Assembly: GCA_023053545.1 (NCBI GenBank)
Contig: JAKZAN010000005.1
Location: forward strand, 10,044,001 to 10,108,000
Reading direction: 5' to 3'
Length of the DNA stretch: 64,000 nt
DNA from: Lepidurus packardi
Lineage: Eukaryota; Arthropoda; Branchiopoda; Notostraca; Triopsidae
The translations under genes were made by a program, and so were the position numbers. This document shows positions 46,201-62,511 of the stretch, piece after piece. Each line of letters starts with the position of its first letter. Within the stretch, counting starts at the first letter, position 1. Under the pieces are notes generated by a model. It did no database searches. It was given only the letters and a program-made list of their open reading frames with translations, and was not told the DNA's origin.

Positions 46201-49200
46201 TTTCGTTAGGAGCAGCGAAATGCAATTTTTCCATTCCTGTTCAATCGAAGCTTTCTTCTCATCATCAGCTCCTACAGAAAAAGGCTTCAGAATTTTCTTT
46301 CCAAAGGAATGCAGTAAGATGCCACTTATTGCGATTACAGGTTACGCTTTACTTTAATCAGACGCTTTACGGAACCAAATTTTAAAGGACCGATTCAAAA
46401 TGATAAAATCCATAGCATTTTAATGCCTTTCAGTAGTGGAGCTACTCCCCATTCACTGTCAGAATGGATAAAACAAAACTAACTGCTTGGGCATACACAA
46501 GCTATTGATAAAAATTAAGTTTTGGGCAATGCGACAATGCGGACAAGTTTTGGGCAATGGGCAATTTCTTTGGGCAATGCGACAGAAGGATTATTCTACA
46601 AAAGGCTGCCGCACCCCGACATACCAATGAGATCAGAAAGTGCTTAAGCCGTATTAAAAAAATACGTCACAAGGTTAGGTTAGGCTACGTTAGGTTAAGC
46701 GTTCTTCTGTCGGGGTCCGGAGTCCTTGTGACGTATTTTTTATTAATTAATTTTGTAATATTTTTTTATTAATTAAAACGAGATTAATATTTTTTATTAA
46801 TCTCGTGGCGCTTAAACAATGAGCAGAGACTTTTTAAACACAAAATTCTATTGTCCCCTAAAAAAGTATGGACCTGGCGTCCTTCTGTCGGGGCCCGGCA
46901 TCCTTGTGTCGGGTACACGGAGTCCTTATGTCAAGTCGTCCTAGTGTCTATTTCCCTTTCTTTGGTTTTGTCCTTTTTGCCAGTAAGGGGCATTTAACTG
47001 CAATTGACTGGGGGAGTTTAGAAGGGCTATCATGTTGAGAACCCTACATAAGCTTAGTAGTGGTCTGGAAAAGATAGGATTGCTCGAACCGACGGAAAAG
47101 CAATGTCATTGGTCAATTTGCAAAGTCCGTATAGCGATCAACAGTTTGAGTACTGTACAGTAATGAAACAGTAATGAGTACAGTACAGTAACGAGTAGTG
47201 ATTCCTACACCTCTTCCTGGACTTTACATACTGATCATTGCATATATTACATTCCTTGTACGCTGTTTTTACCAATCTTGTCATTTCCAGCCTACTACTA
47301 CGCTTAGGGAGAAATCCCTTCTAAGCTGCCCGGTCAATTAAATGAGCAGGTTATTCAACTGAATGATAAGTTCCTTTAATTGACTGGGAAAATTATACGG
47401 GATACCGTGTAAAGAACCCTAGGAAAGCGTAGGACTAGGCTTCAAAGAAGCAATGTGTTGTGTTTTAAACGTGCGGTTATATAAAAATGGGGTCGAACAA
47501 GAAAGGGTTGATTTAAATGTAAAAGAGAAGTTGCGGTTCATTGAAACTTATGACAAGTTAACTTTAAAAGATTTGCCACAAAGGGAAGCGGCCGTTAAAT
47601 TAGGAATTCCTCGACCATCTCTATCGAAATTCTTGAAGAATCCTTACGAAATAAACAAGAGTGGGTGTAGTGAATCTCGAAAAAGGAAACGTGTGAGAAA
47701 CTATCAAAAAGTAGACGATGCTTTGTTTCTTTGGTGCATGTTTCCGATTTTCGGTTATTGGAATCTCCGCTTAAAAGAATCAAAATCCTCTTGCCAAACG
47801 TGATCACAGTAAGCGGCATCTACTGTAGTTGACGGTGTACTGTACCTTCCATTAGTTTTATAAATGTTAGCGTAGCTTCTTTGAGACATTTCGCTCCCCA
47901 AACTAGAACTTCAGGCCAACGTTCGGAAGCGCACAGCGCTTTCAGAAGCATCGTAATATGGCCCGCTCTTCCACTAGCATTCAAGGAATCACCTGACAAG
48001 GATATTTGCAGTAATCCAATCAAGGTTTCAGTCTGCCCTGAAGCGTGTAATGCTGGAACTTGTTGCAAGATCAGAATCCTTTCCACTGACTCCATTTCTT
48101 GTTTCACGCGAAAGACGCTTACCCAATTTCTACCTTTGAGCGTGACAGCCAAAAAACCTTGAACGGATTTCTGTCGCAGAATCTGCTCCACCTTTTTAGC
48201 AGAAACATCGGCCGATTAAACGGGCGGATTTGCTTTCGATAAATCTTGCCAACTTACTTGCTGCAGGCAATATAACGCTGCGTCTGTTTTTTGTAGATTC
48301 AGTAGATATTTCTTCCTCGCCCAATAAACTCGGCACTGAAGCTCGCAGAATTTATGAGGGGGGAACAAGGACTGATCCGCACAAGCATCAATAAGTGCGC
48401 GAAAATCTTCCGGCAAATGCGTGGGACTACAAAAATTACAAAAAAATATCAATTCGTCCTTTAAAGATAAGTGCAACTTACAAAGGAGGGTCCATAGACC
48501 TTTCAGTTAATACTTCCACATAAACGCATAAAACCTCCACTTTGCTAGCAATACCCTCCCTACTCTCATGCTCTTCCTCCCATTTCAAGTGCATGTAATC
48601 AATACTTGACCTGGAAAGATCGTAAATGGATTAAAGAATCCAAAAATTTCAAGTTATTTCTAACAATCTCTTACCTAACCAGGTTAAAACATGAAGTAAA
48701 GACGTTGAGCAACTTAGAGTCCAGAAAGTCCTGTGCTACAACCTTGGCGCAGAGATTCTCGAGTAATATAAGAACACATTCATCGTTTCCGGACTCTTGA
48801 ATAAAGGTTTGAACGTGTATCGCTTCGCTGGCTCCACAAACATCGTTTTCCTTGGTCATTTGACTGTAAATGGCTTCGTCTTCTGGCTGATCTTGCTTAT
48901 CTTCAGGTTTAGGCTCGCATGAATCCAGTCTAGGAAGAGATTTAGTAATGAGCAGGGTACTTAAGACAGGAAAGGCAAGATCAATTGACTTACAATAAAG
49001 AAGTGGGTAGATAACTTCGCAGCTCGGCCCTCAAACTGTCGATATCTTCTCCAACGCGAAACAAACCACCTCGGGAACGTGTCGATCGTCTTTTCTGCTC
49101 CCTAGAGTCTAGGGTCTTGCTGCAAGGTTCATCCAGCCCACGTTTTCGTTTCGAGCCTCTGCGAGCGTCTTCCAACAAAACGTCTCCATCTTCTGTCGAG

Positions 49201-50449
49201 CTCTTGGCAGCATCATCGAATTCACTGGTAATGGGCTGAACTTCAGGTGGCATTTCGCTCACAGCTACTATTTCTTCAGCGTTTGATAAGTTTACCGGAA
49301 CGAAAGAACTCTACAACGAAGTTAAGTCACAAGGAAAGGTCTACAAACGAAGTTTTTTTATTACCATAGGCGGTTCTTGTTTGGAGATAAAATCATGCGT
49401 CGACAGAAGGCACTCGCCCAAATTGGTCCAGGTATGCTCTTTCAAAACCCCTTGCAAAGCAACACTCTCAAACACTGGTGCTTTCAGTGGAGCTCGCTTG
49501 GATCTCATAACTCGAATTTCTTCCAAAACCCCTCGAATTGCTTCTCCTGCGTAGGGCTCGGGCTCTAGCAACGAACTGCTATAGAAGAGATGAAGGTTAT
49601 TGAGCGAATTTCGTTTTATTACTTGAGAACTGTTTGATTGCTGGAGATAAAACGGAAATTTAATAACTACCTGTTGTTCAGCAAGACACGAACGTCTTGT
49701 TTAAGGATAGGATCTTCTTGGAAGATCTGATCACGGAGAATAATCGCTTTCAAGTAATAAGGATCACGGGATAATCCTTTAGCTGCGTAACTCAAGCAAG
49801 CAAGATAATCATACAAAGCAAAGCTTACAAGCATGAGGTAATCCAAACATGGCCAATTCATGGAAGAACATGATAATCCCTAAATGAATAAGGAAGTTTA
49901 TATAGGAGTATTATGAGCTGCAGAATTACTTCTTGGAAAGCAGTTCTGGCCAGAGGCAAATTTCCCAATTCTATAGCAACTTTACCCAAAAGCTGCCAAA
50001 GACTGACGTCAGAGCTATCCAATTCAGATGCATTGATAAGGTATTCAGCAGCTTGTTGCCACTCTCCAGTTTCGTAAGAAATGCTACCCAGATTTTTATA
50101 GCAGGAATATTGAAGCACGCGAATAGAATCTGATAAATTGTTTCCGTTGGATGTCTGGTTCCCATGTAACAACTCTAAGAGTTCTTCGAAGGTAGATTTG
50201 GCTCCCTGAACGTCGCCCTGATTTTGCAGCTGCAGAGCTGAAGTGTATAAGGAAAGAAATTCTTCTTCCTGTATTTTTTAAAAAAAGAGAAATACAACAA
50301 ATCAACATAAAGATAAAAGATGGATAAGTTCATGCAAAATTAGAATACGTTTATTCATTTACCTGAAGCTCTTTGCTAGGTCCTTCGCCTGAAACAATAC
50401 TGCAATCGTCTTCCGAAATTTCGCCATTTAACGTTGTTATTCGCAACAT
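40290..50449 (-). CDS. Cabin1: Calcineurin-binding protein CABIN1
   Basis: Large nuclear TPR protein; in vertebrates it binds calcineurin and MEF2 and belongs to the HIRA H3.3 chaperone complex. Exons from the 5' end: 50363-50449, 49930-50268, 49671-49879, 49365-49578, 48994-49310, 48675-48929, 48482-48610, 48258-48426, 47846-48191, 46164-46271, 45885-46113, 45658-45820, 45418-45601, 44738-44988, 44394-44654, 44115-44321, 43786-44051, 43364-43697, 43136-43299, 42260-42521, 42122-42211, 40290-41387; phases agree, 1,893 aa. N-terminal TPRs (YKNLGSISYETGEWQQAAEY, NWPCLDYLM), nuclear signal RRGSKRKRG...QKRRSTRSR, then [70 protein letters not shown]. Introns after 45885, 43364 and 42260 are GC-AG. 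Confidence 0.95.
41578..42095. repeat. Possible diverged relative of the MITE family, in a CABIN1 intron
   Basis: The stretch begins TTAAGGCTCCCGTATACC and contains TGTGACAGTAAT, CTATCTATTTCTTG and CATCAGTGCCATCTTTGAC, motifs that occur in the same order in the three MITE copies. Its right end is unclear and the overall match is weak. Confidence 0.35.
46657..46741. repeat. Foldback element: perfect 18-bp inverted repeat
   Basis: AAAAAATACGTCACAAGG at 46657-46674 is the exact complement of 46724-46741. The 49-bp loop contains TTAGG-type units (GGTTAGGTTAGG) and TCTGTCGGGGTCCGG. A second perfect inverted repeat follows, ACGAGATTAATA and TATTAATCTCGT, near 46777-46806. Both are in the CABIN1 intron between 46271 and 47846. 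Confidence 0.8.
46700..46945. repeat. Diverged repeats of a TCCTTNTGTCGGG motif
   Basis: CTTCTGTCGGGG-CCGG, followed by TCCTTGTG, occurs near 46702-46730 and again near 46870-46905. A partial copy (ACGGAGTCCTTATGTC) follows. These are probably fragments of a repeat family; no coding sense is seen. Confidence 0.5.
47330..47391. repeat. Inverted repeat resembling transposon ends
   Basis: CCCGGTCAATTAAA and, about 35 bp on, TTTAATTGACTGGG form a 14-bp inverted repeat with one mismatch. A similar end (CAATTGACTGGGGG) lies near 47000. They are close to the CENP-B/pogo-like fragment and may be its remnant termini, which is inference. Confidence 0.45.
47453..47803 (+). pseudogene. Pogo/Tigger (CENP-B-like) transposase DNA-binding fragment
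   Basis: A 116-codon frame on the strand opposite CABIN1, inside its intron, encodes a helix-turn-helix of the CENP-B N-terminal type: KEKLRFIETYDKL, then REAAVKLGIPRPSLSKFLKN, then RKRKRVRNYQKVDDALFLWC. This matches the DNA-binding half of pogo/Tigger transposases and of CENP-B/jerky-like host genes. The catalytic DDE domain is absent, and the similarity fails after LFLWC. It is a truncated transposon copy. Confidence 0.6.
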
Positions 50450-51105
50450 TATTTAATTTGTTATGTTTTCAAGGCCCACATGACTTTTGTTGACCGAAAT
50501 ATCAATGCAATCTATTTCGTATACGCCTCTACCCGCAAACGTCTAAAACTCATTCGAAAACATCCTTTCTATTCAATCTTGCCGGCCGGCATTCCCCAAT
50601 TCCACTAGCGCCAGTTTTAAACATTCAAATATAAAAGTTATTGTTAAAAATAATACAGCAATAATTTTGTAAATACATTATGTTCTAAACTGTTGAAATG
50701 AAAGGTAAAGAAAAAATAATAATTAGCAAAGCGGATTATAATTTCTTAGTTACAAACTAAATCAGTTTTCTAGGGTATTAATTTTAGTAATATGCTCATA
50801 TTAATCATACATTCACTTAATAAATCTTTCTACAATTAATATTTTAATGAGGCAGATACGTAGCTGTCCAATGGGGAGGTGGAGACTATGGAGAAGTGTT
50901 ACAGAGCATGTTCGAACTCCTGCACTATTGCGGAAAATCAATACCGCCCTCTGTGCGTGGGTGTGTCTTTATACAACCTCTTCATTTGCAGCAATCTTCA
51001 GTGTGTGCGACACATGCACAGAGCTAGTCAAATAGCTGCCTGAGTGTCTCGTACATATGTTCCGTTGCAGCCCATCCATCCGTTCCTCATCGGTGTAATA
51101 GCAGA
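50450..51105. promoter_or_regulatory. Shared divergent promoter region, CABIN1 / CUB-LDLa gene
   Basis: The start codons of the two genes are 656 bp apart and point away from each other. The interval is AT-rich in its middle and has no coding frame that I trust. I could not fix a transcription start or core element. Confidence 0.4.
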
Positions 51106-54100
51106 ATGGGACATGACCGGATTCGGTGGCTGCTGTGGTTTATCACGACCACATACGTCCTAGCGCCGAAAGCATTGGCAATCGAAACAGCGTTGTGTCG
51201 TGACAGTAAATGTTTGGCAGCGAAAAGCGAAGTTTGCTCCGCACGCGATACTTGCGGAAATCGTCCTGATGGATCGTTGGCATGCACAAGTAAGCTATAC
51301 AAATCCCCGGAATTATGTGTGACCCTTTTCCCTTTATCTTCTAATTGTTTTCCGATAGTTTGTAATCGGACATATTTCGGAATCCTCGGTCATAGCTACC
51401 GTCACGAAATCACACCTCCCCCGCCAGAATGCCTGCCATGGAAATGCACCTTGAACTTGACCACATTCGGCGGAGGTCACGGTGATATAATTCAGGTAGA
51501 AAAAAATAGATTAATGGGAACCCGAGAATCTAAATGTGCCAGCTGAGGTTACGCTTAAATATTCACAAGTGGGGAATCAATAAAGTGTGTAATGCAAATG
51601 GAGGAGAAAAATTTGAGGAGAGTAGCGTAGCGCATAGGTTTCACCAGCGGAAGAATACCATTAATAATATGTTTCTAGTTGAGCTGGGAGCGTTTCACCG
51701 TCGGGACCCTTGAGCATACAAAAGATCAAAATCAGCGATGCAAAGGAGGGATGGTTACCCTAATGGAACATCCCAGTGAGGCCAAAGGTGCATGGTGTGG
51801 GGATGCATGGGGTCACATGGTGTATTATAGCGACACTCAATCCGTGCTTTTAAGCATTAGCATTGATAGCCCGCAAGTTCTGGAGCGCTTTCAACTCTCT
51901 ATCGTGTTCAAAAGCCTCAGCAAGCCCAGCCCGGCCTTTTTCCGTGACATTCATTCAGATGCAACGACTGTGACTAGTCGTCCGAAAATGCGAAAAGCCC
52001 TTGCTCTTGGTGAACCCGTCCCGGGTACATTATGCTCTCGCCACTTGGAAAGTTGCGACCAGCAGCGCTGTCGCATTCAATCGCCCAACTTCCCTGGATT
52101 CTATCCAAGGTAGTCAACCAGATTTACACCATAATATTAGCCACAAACGAAACAGGCGCGTCATATTAATAATATTTCTCAGGAATGCGACTTGCTTTTA
52201 TTACATACGACAATCGTGGACTCCAGAAGGCTATGTGGCGATTATTACTGTTTCCCAGCCGGACGGTACGAGGTTTCATATTAAAGCGGAACCCGGCGTT
52301 GATGCTCAAGGAGAAGAGGAAAGGAAATTGCTGACAAACGACCAGTGCACTGACCATGGCGACCATCTCGCCATTTACGATGGTGGAACGGTGGATTCAC
52401 CCATGTTAGTGCGAATGTGCAGCGGAGGCGCGGTACCGAAAATTACTTCGTCTAGCTCAGAAATGCTGGTTGTTTTCAAGTCTTCCGAGTACGATACCCC
52501 TTCCCATACTTGGCCCTTACGTTATCTGGCTGGATTTGCCATGGAAGTGACAGTCCAGTTCGTCAGCAAAGCAGATGTGGCCCGAGGGTTACTCGTCAAT
52601 ACTTCGCATTGCTCCGTAGCCATACACAGCTCGAAATCCAGAAAAGGCATCGTTAAACAGCCCCTCAATACTTTGCAACGAGGAACAACTTGCAATTATT
52701 ACTTTGAGGGTCTGCCCAGCGAACAAATCTGGCTTTATTTCATAACGTATTACCACGAACGAGAGAACAACTCTTTATTAGATCCTTCAGTCAGCACATG
52801 CTTGCTGGTAATGGAGCCGTTGCAGCGCCAAGACAAATATACATCTTTAGTTAACAATTGTAAGGCGGTAACACCGCGTCTCTGTGCACACTGGCAGTTA
52901 GACAATGAAGGCGAAGTACCCAAGCCATGTTCATTGCATACCGAAAGTTACGTGTCCTCGGGGTCCGAGTTAAGGCTGCAGCAGCTTCTACCCGAAAACA
53001 CGGCCACAAGTTCTTGGGTTTTTAAACTTCATTACGAATTTATCAACGTCGATGCACCACAAGCACCAAACGCAGAGTTTATACCTTCACTACCTTGCCA
53101 CCAACTGTTTGAAAGTCATAGAAAGCATGGAGTTATCACATCGCCCAAGAATTTGTTTCTGTACGGCCGTGGCGGCGCTAAGTCCTTGGAATGCGTTTAT
53201 ACTTTCAAAGGTTCCTATGACCAGGGTATAAACATTACAATCGAAGAGGTCTTTTTCAACTTGAACTCGTCTTTCTCCTCCCAAGCGTCCATTACATTTT
53301 ATGAGTATCCCTGGCCTGATGTACGTCGCCGTAAGCACCACGTCTTCCGGACTTCCGTTAAGCCCCTTTCCATTGTCAGCCAAACTAATGTGATGGAGCT
53401 GGTCTTCCACGTTGAAAGCATGAATTATAGCCAAGATTTCGAGGATTTCCGTTTTAAAGGTCGATATGAGTTTTTCCGGACCGTAAGTTGTGCGGAGAGA
53501 AGACGTGCAGCAGCGACCCGAGGTACTATCGATTTTTCGCAAGACTTGCTCCTAGAAAAGGAATGCTCCGGTTTTCCTTGGCTAATCCAAGCTCCACCTA
53601 CGGGGTACTTGTACCTGGAAATCACTGGGCATGATATCTTACCCGAAAACGGTCAAGATATTCAATGTCTCTCCGGTAACAGGATTACCGTCTACTCCGT
53701 ACCCCAGGCGATTCCCCTACACATAATTTGCCCTGACTGGGACAATACCGACTCCGCCGTAAGGATTTTTTCTCCCGGGTGGGATTGGGTGGAAAATGCT
53801 CTAGCAAACGAAAGCAGACACTTGATGGTAGAAGCCACAACTGATTCAATGCAATTGATCAACAGTCCAGTGCGCTGGCTCGTTGTCTATAAGGATTTAT
53901 GGGTAGATAGTCGTCGGTACACGTATCCCTTTCTCGATAACGAAAACTCTTCCACCCTTAACGCGAGCCAAATAAGCCTTGGACCTGTAATGCTGTGTGA
54001 TATGGGTTGTCCTGAACTCGAAGCTTGTATTGCTCCCTCGTTATGGTGTGATGGTATCCGCGACTGCCCCAGCGGGGTGGACGAGCGTAATTGCTACAAA

Positions 54101-54307
54101 CTAGACCACGGGATCTTGTATATAGGCGGCTATGTCATCACAGCAATATTGCTACTTAGTTTAGTGACAGTGTGTATTGGCCAAACCGTGAAGAGTGTCA
54201 AGCGACAACCTTATGCACAAAACTGGCTCAAGAACAAATGTAAAGCACCTCTCAAGCGAACTATGAAGGAAGACCTCTACAGTAAAAATCTCGACAGCAT
54301 TTTATGA
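51106..54307 (+). CDS. CUB and LDLa domain single-pass membrane protein
   Basis: I do not recognise a named orthologue; it resembles arthropod CUB/LDLa receptor-like proteins. Exons: 51106-51289, 51359-51495, 51679-52109, 52183-54307; phases agree, 958 aa. It has a signal pe­ptide (about residues 1-26), then a Cys-rich stretch. CUB-like regions follow: one starting near PPECLPWKCTLNLTTFGGGHG, one at CRIQSPNFPGFYPRNATC with VVFKSSEY at its end, and a later one near HGVITSPKNLFLYGRGG. A six-cysteine LDLa module with the calcium-binding DGIRDCPSGVDERNC lies at 53997-54093. A membrane helix (YIGGYVITAILLLSLVTVCI) and a basic cytoplasmic tail of about 40 residues end the protein. Several N-X-S/T sites fit a secreted ectodomain. 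Cell-surface binding or endocytosis is inferred from domains only. Confidence 0.85.
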
Positions 54308-54923
54308 CATCAGGCCCCGCCTGTAGAATCACTTAAAGTGGAAGATATAGTCACATCGCTATAATTCTGCAGATGATTTATACAGGTGGGGGAGTTTTGA
54401 GATTATTATTCTGTCCTATTACCATGTTATGCAGCTCTTATTCGTAGGTAAAGAGAAGCATCTTAGCAAGCATGCTCAAGCTCATTTAATTATATAGAGA
54501 AAGAAATACAACGAAATAAGGATAATGTGCACGGGGAATGTTTACAAAGGGTCTCCTCACTTATCATAGTCTGCCTATCCTAGCAACTGTAATGATGTTT
54601 TCAGTAATCAACTTGCACAAAGATGAAGATACGGAGCATCAACAACGAACAATGATCTTACCCATGGAATAACACCAAGGCATCGATAAATCGATACTTA
54701 CAAAGGCTGCCAAGTAAACAAAGCTTAGAAAAATGCCAGAAAGTCAGCTCATTCACAATGCTTTCATTTTCATAGGAAAGACTAGGATTCTCACAGATTC
54801 TAAGACTACCAATCTGCAGCGCGACGACAGATATATGAAGTAATTAAAGACTTTGCAAAACTTTTGAATTAACACTAAGTCAGCTAGTAATTTTTCGGGT
54901 TTGGAAAGAGAAGTCGTACTTTT
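54308..54923. other. Convergent 3' region between the CUB-LDLa and K2P genes
   Basis: It holds the 3' UTRs of two genes that converge. No canonical AATAAA was identified for either. No other feature is seen. Confidence 0.4.
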
Positions 54924-56546
54924 TTACGCGTTAATTACGGCATCAGACTCTGCCACTGCTTTAGGCGGGGGTTCGTTGAAGAATACCCGAGCCTCCTCCG
55001 CTTTCCTTCTCCACCGGTCCAAGAAGTTGAACTCGGTCATTTGATAGCACACCATAATTAAAGCCAGACCTATAAACGCCAAAACTCATTAGAAAAGTTC
55101 CCTCATTCGAAAGCCGCTCAAAATTACAACAATCTGAGCTGAACATATACCTGTGATACTGAAGATTACCAGAGCAATCAGATGAGTTCCTACAGTAAAT
55201 CCTTTATACTCAGCGGGACTATAATGCGTAAGCGAAACGAAAGAATCTTACAGTAAGTTCATAACATAAACCTGCTATTCGATTACCTCGATCCTGGAAG
55301 ACCTTCACCTACGCCAACGATGGTGATAGCCGCAAAGTAAAACGAATGAACCATGGTCCATTGCTCCAGGCCTGAAAACATCAAAGCTCCCATGAAAATA
55401 TACCCGAAGAGCAGCAACGCCGATACGGGTAACGGAAAGACTAACTGTGGAAGCATTGGAAAGAACAGACAATACTTTTATTAGTACATACGAAGAGAGA
55501 TGTGCTAATATAAGTTGACAGCAAACTTACATCTTTGGTTAGGTTGTTTGGGTCTACAGGTACTGGCAGCTTCGTCACCGGGTCATAGATTTTCCTGGGC
55601 TTCATCACAATGTATTTTCTAATCAGCATACATCGTATTCATTTGAAGAAGTGCTCTATTAAAAAAAAACAGTGATCAAGAAAACGGTACCTTCCGAAAC
55701 GGCGAAGGACAAAGCGGATCGAATTTGCGACCACAGCCAAAAAAGAGAAAAACAACGGCAGTCCAAAAAGCGCATAGACGATAACCAGGGCTTTGCCCCA
55801 AACACTCTGCACAGTAACCACTCCATAATCTGCGAAAATACACATTCTTATTACTGTGAAAGTTTTCGTACAGCTTTGAAAACCACGGTTGATTTAGTTC
55901 TAATGAATCTTACCCACACCAGTCATCAAGCTGAGAATGCACATTAAAGCTTTGGTATAGGTAAGGTTCGGTCGCCACACCGGAAGTTTCCTGGAACATA
56001 CACCACTGATTTCACAGTCCCTGACTGTATCTAGTACAATGTTTAGGTTATAGTTGACGAAGGATGCAATGCTAGTGGCATTCCACTGTTCTTGTCTGCT
56101 TGCACTCAAGACATTCTGCAATTGGATTGTTTTGGTCATCTTCCCAATTTGCAAGTCAATGTATTCCTGCAATTTTAAGGAGTTATTGTAACGGACTTCA
56201 AATTGATGTCGAATACTGGGCCACTCGATTAGAATCAACAAACGTGCTCCTGAAACGAAGGACACCCTGCATTAGAACATAAGTGCTTGCACAATTCAAC
56301 AAACCAACCCTTTCCTTTGAGGCAAAATCACCAAACCTGACCTACCTTTTGACTAATACAATGAATATAAAGTTTACCTAAGCAAGCGACGCCGACAACT
56401 AACAAACTCAAGCCAAGTTTGGTAAAGAAGATCAAATGCAACAATCCCCATAGAATTCGCCGGTATTTTCTCCAGCCAGTTACGAGACCACCCATGACAA
56501 ACAAATGAAACAATAATTTACTTCCGCGGTTTCCGCAACAAAACAA
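54924..56546 (-). CDS. Divergent two-pore-domain (K2P) potassium channel-like protein
   Basis: K2P subunits dimerise to form background potassium channels. Exons from the 5' end: 56378-56546, 55914-56249, 55691-55829, 55531-55618, 55287-55444, 55151-55218, 54924-55069; phases agree, 367 aa (350 if the ATG at 56495 is used). Four membrane segments are visible: TM1 LWGLLHLIFFTKLGLSLLVV, TM2 ALVIVYALFGLPLFFSFLAV, TM3 ALLLFGYIFMGALMFSGLEQ, TM4 GTHLIALVIFSITGLALIMV, with a long TM1-P1 cap loop carrying NNS and NAT glycosylation sites. YALFGLPL after P1 is a K2P signature. Both filters are odd: P1 reads TGVDYG instead of TTIGYG, its Asp codon split across the exon junction 55914/55829, and P2 reads TIVGVG instead of TTIGFG. 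Potassium selectivity is doubtful. Confidence 0.8.
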
Positions 56547-57076
56547 TCACGTCTGATCCTCTTTACAAAGCAGTCAAGAATGAACTTTGCGACCAAAGGT
56601 TGCCAGTGAATGTTGACTCTTTTGAACTTAACAATGAAATTTCAACTATTCCCCAAGCGGCCCAGCTAAATAATACAAGTGCCAAACTTAACCTAATGCC
56701 TATCTAACCTAACCTAACCAAGAAAGAACACAAAGTTTCTAACGAAAGTCGTTCACAGTTTTCCATAGACAAGTGTATATCAAGTCTTGGACAGGCCCAT
56801 CATTTTTTTCAAGTTGCTGTACAGCTGAAACGTTTTTCCAACAAGATGCAAAATACCGTAAGTTGCATGAGACAAAAAGGATAGAAATCAGGTCTGAAAT
56901 AAAAATTAGTCAATAAAAAGTTAACAATCTGGTAACAGACGGGAATAGGGGCCTTAATGAAGAGAAAATAATGTTTCGTGTCTATAGAAGTTAAGCCATT
57001 CACAATGGCTCAACTGCCAGGATCTCGGACTTTGTTTCGGTTTCTCTTCCAATTCACCCACACCGGCTGCCGCCTT
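56547..57076. other. Interval between the K2P gene and the USP7 3' end
   Basis: It must contain the K2P promoter and the USP7 3' UTR. Near 56691-56722 is a short run of CTAACCTAACCTAACC (TTAGG-type units on the complement). No coding sequence is supported. Confidence 0.5.
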
Positions 57077-61679
<4,603 letters not shown>

Positions 61680-62511
61680 CTTGGACTTTGCTGACAACTT
61701 CTTGTCTACTGGAGGGGATACTGGGGTATTTACCAAGCTGGAGTGTTGTGGCCGTTTGTTATTCTCTGCTGGCAACACTTTGTGGATCTCTTTATTATTG
61801 ATGTGCTGCGCTGTGGCCGTTGGGGGGAGAATTGAAGGTGGATTATTATTCTCCGAGCGGGATGGAACAGTTTTGCTTAACCGTTCTTCTTTCGTCTCGG
61901 CTGTTTCAAATCGTTCAATTTTGCAAGGCTGGTTTACAATCCCGCTGCTAGCCTTCGCGTGTTTACTTACGATACGCCCAATGTCTGCAACTTTTTCAGC
62001 TCCCCACAAGCAAGGGGAGACATAAGCCAAGCCACCAGTACAAATATAAAACTCACAAATAACTGTCTTTTTTGTCACGCCGAATTACTCAATCACAGGA
62101 CAAAAACAACGTTTTCCGCAGCTTGGAAACATTTCGCCGCCATCTTTAAATTTTAATCGATTATCGAACAGATATTGCATCAAAATTCTTTCTACCGATA
62201 GTGAGTTATACCGCCACATTTAAATAATCCCGATTATTACTATTTTAAACACATATTCGATGTTTTTTTCTGAAGTGAATGTAGACCAGTTTTAGTCAGA
62301 TGAAAGCTTTAATAATTTAAATAGGTAACGAAAATACAATATAACAAAACGTACACCAGACGAAATACTACATATATATCACGCATTTTTTGCTAGTAAA
62401 CAATTATCCACGGGAACCAGCCCGTACGTTGTAACAATATAAAATAACTTAAAATTTTCTTTTCTTTTAAAGACAAAACCGCAGGAATCCAATATCGAAG
62501 AATAAGCATAG
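61680..62511 (-). promoter_or_regulatory. USP7 5' UTR and promoter, with upstream ORF
   Basis: A 16-codon upstream ORF lies at 62093-62143 (ATGGCGGCG...TGA). The frame of the USP7 start stays open for about 130 codons upstream but has no ATG, so it is read as 5' UTR. TCGATAATCGATT near 62158-62170 resembles the arthropod DRE core-promoter motif TATCGATA. ATTAAA on the minus strand near 62308 could be the poly(A) signal of the peroxidase gene upstream. Confidence 0.4.

Noticed and set aside
53090..53542. 150-codon minus-strand frame across the CUB/LDLa gene
   Set aside because: It is antisense to a well-supported exon and has no domain.
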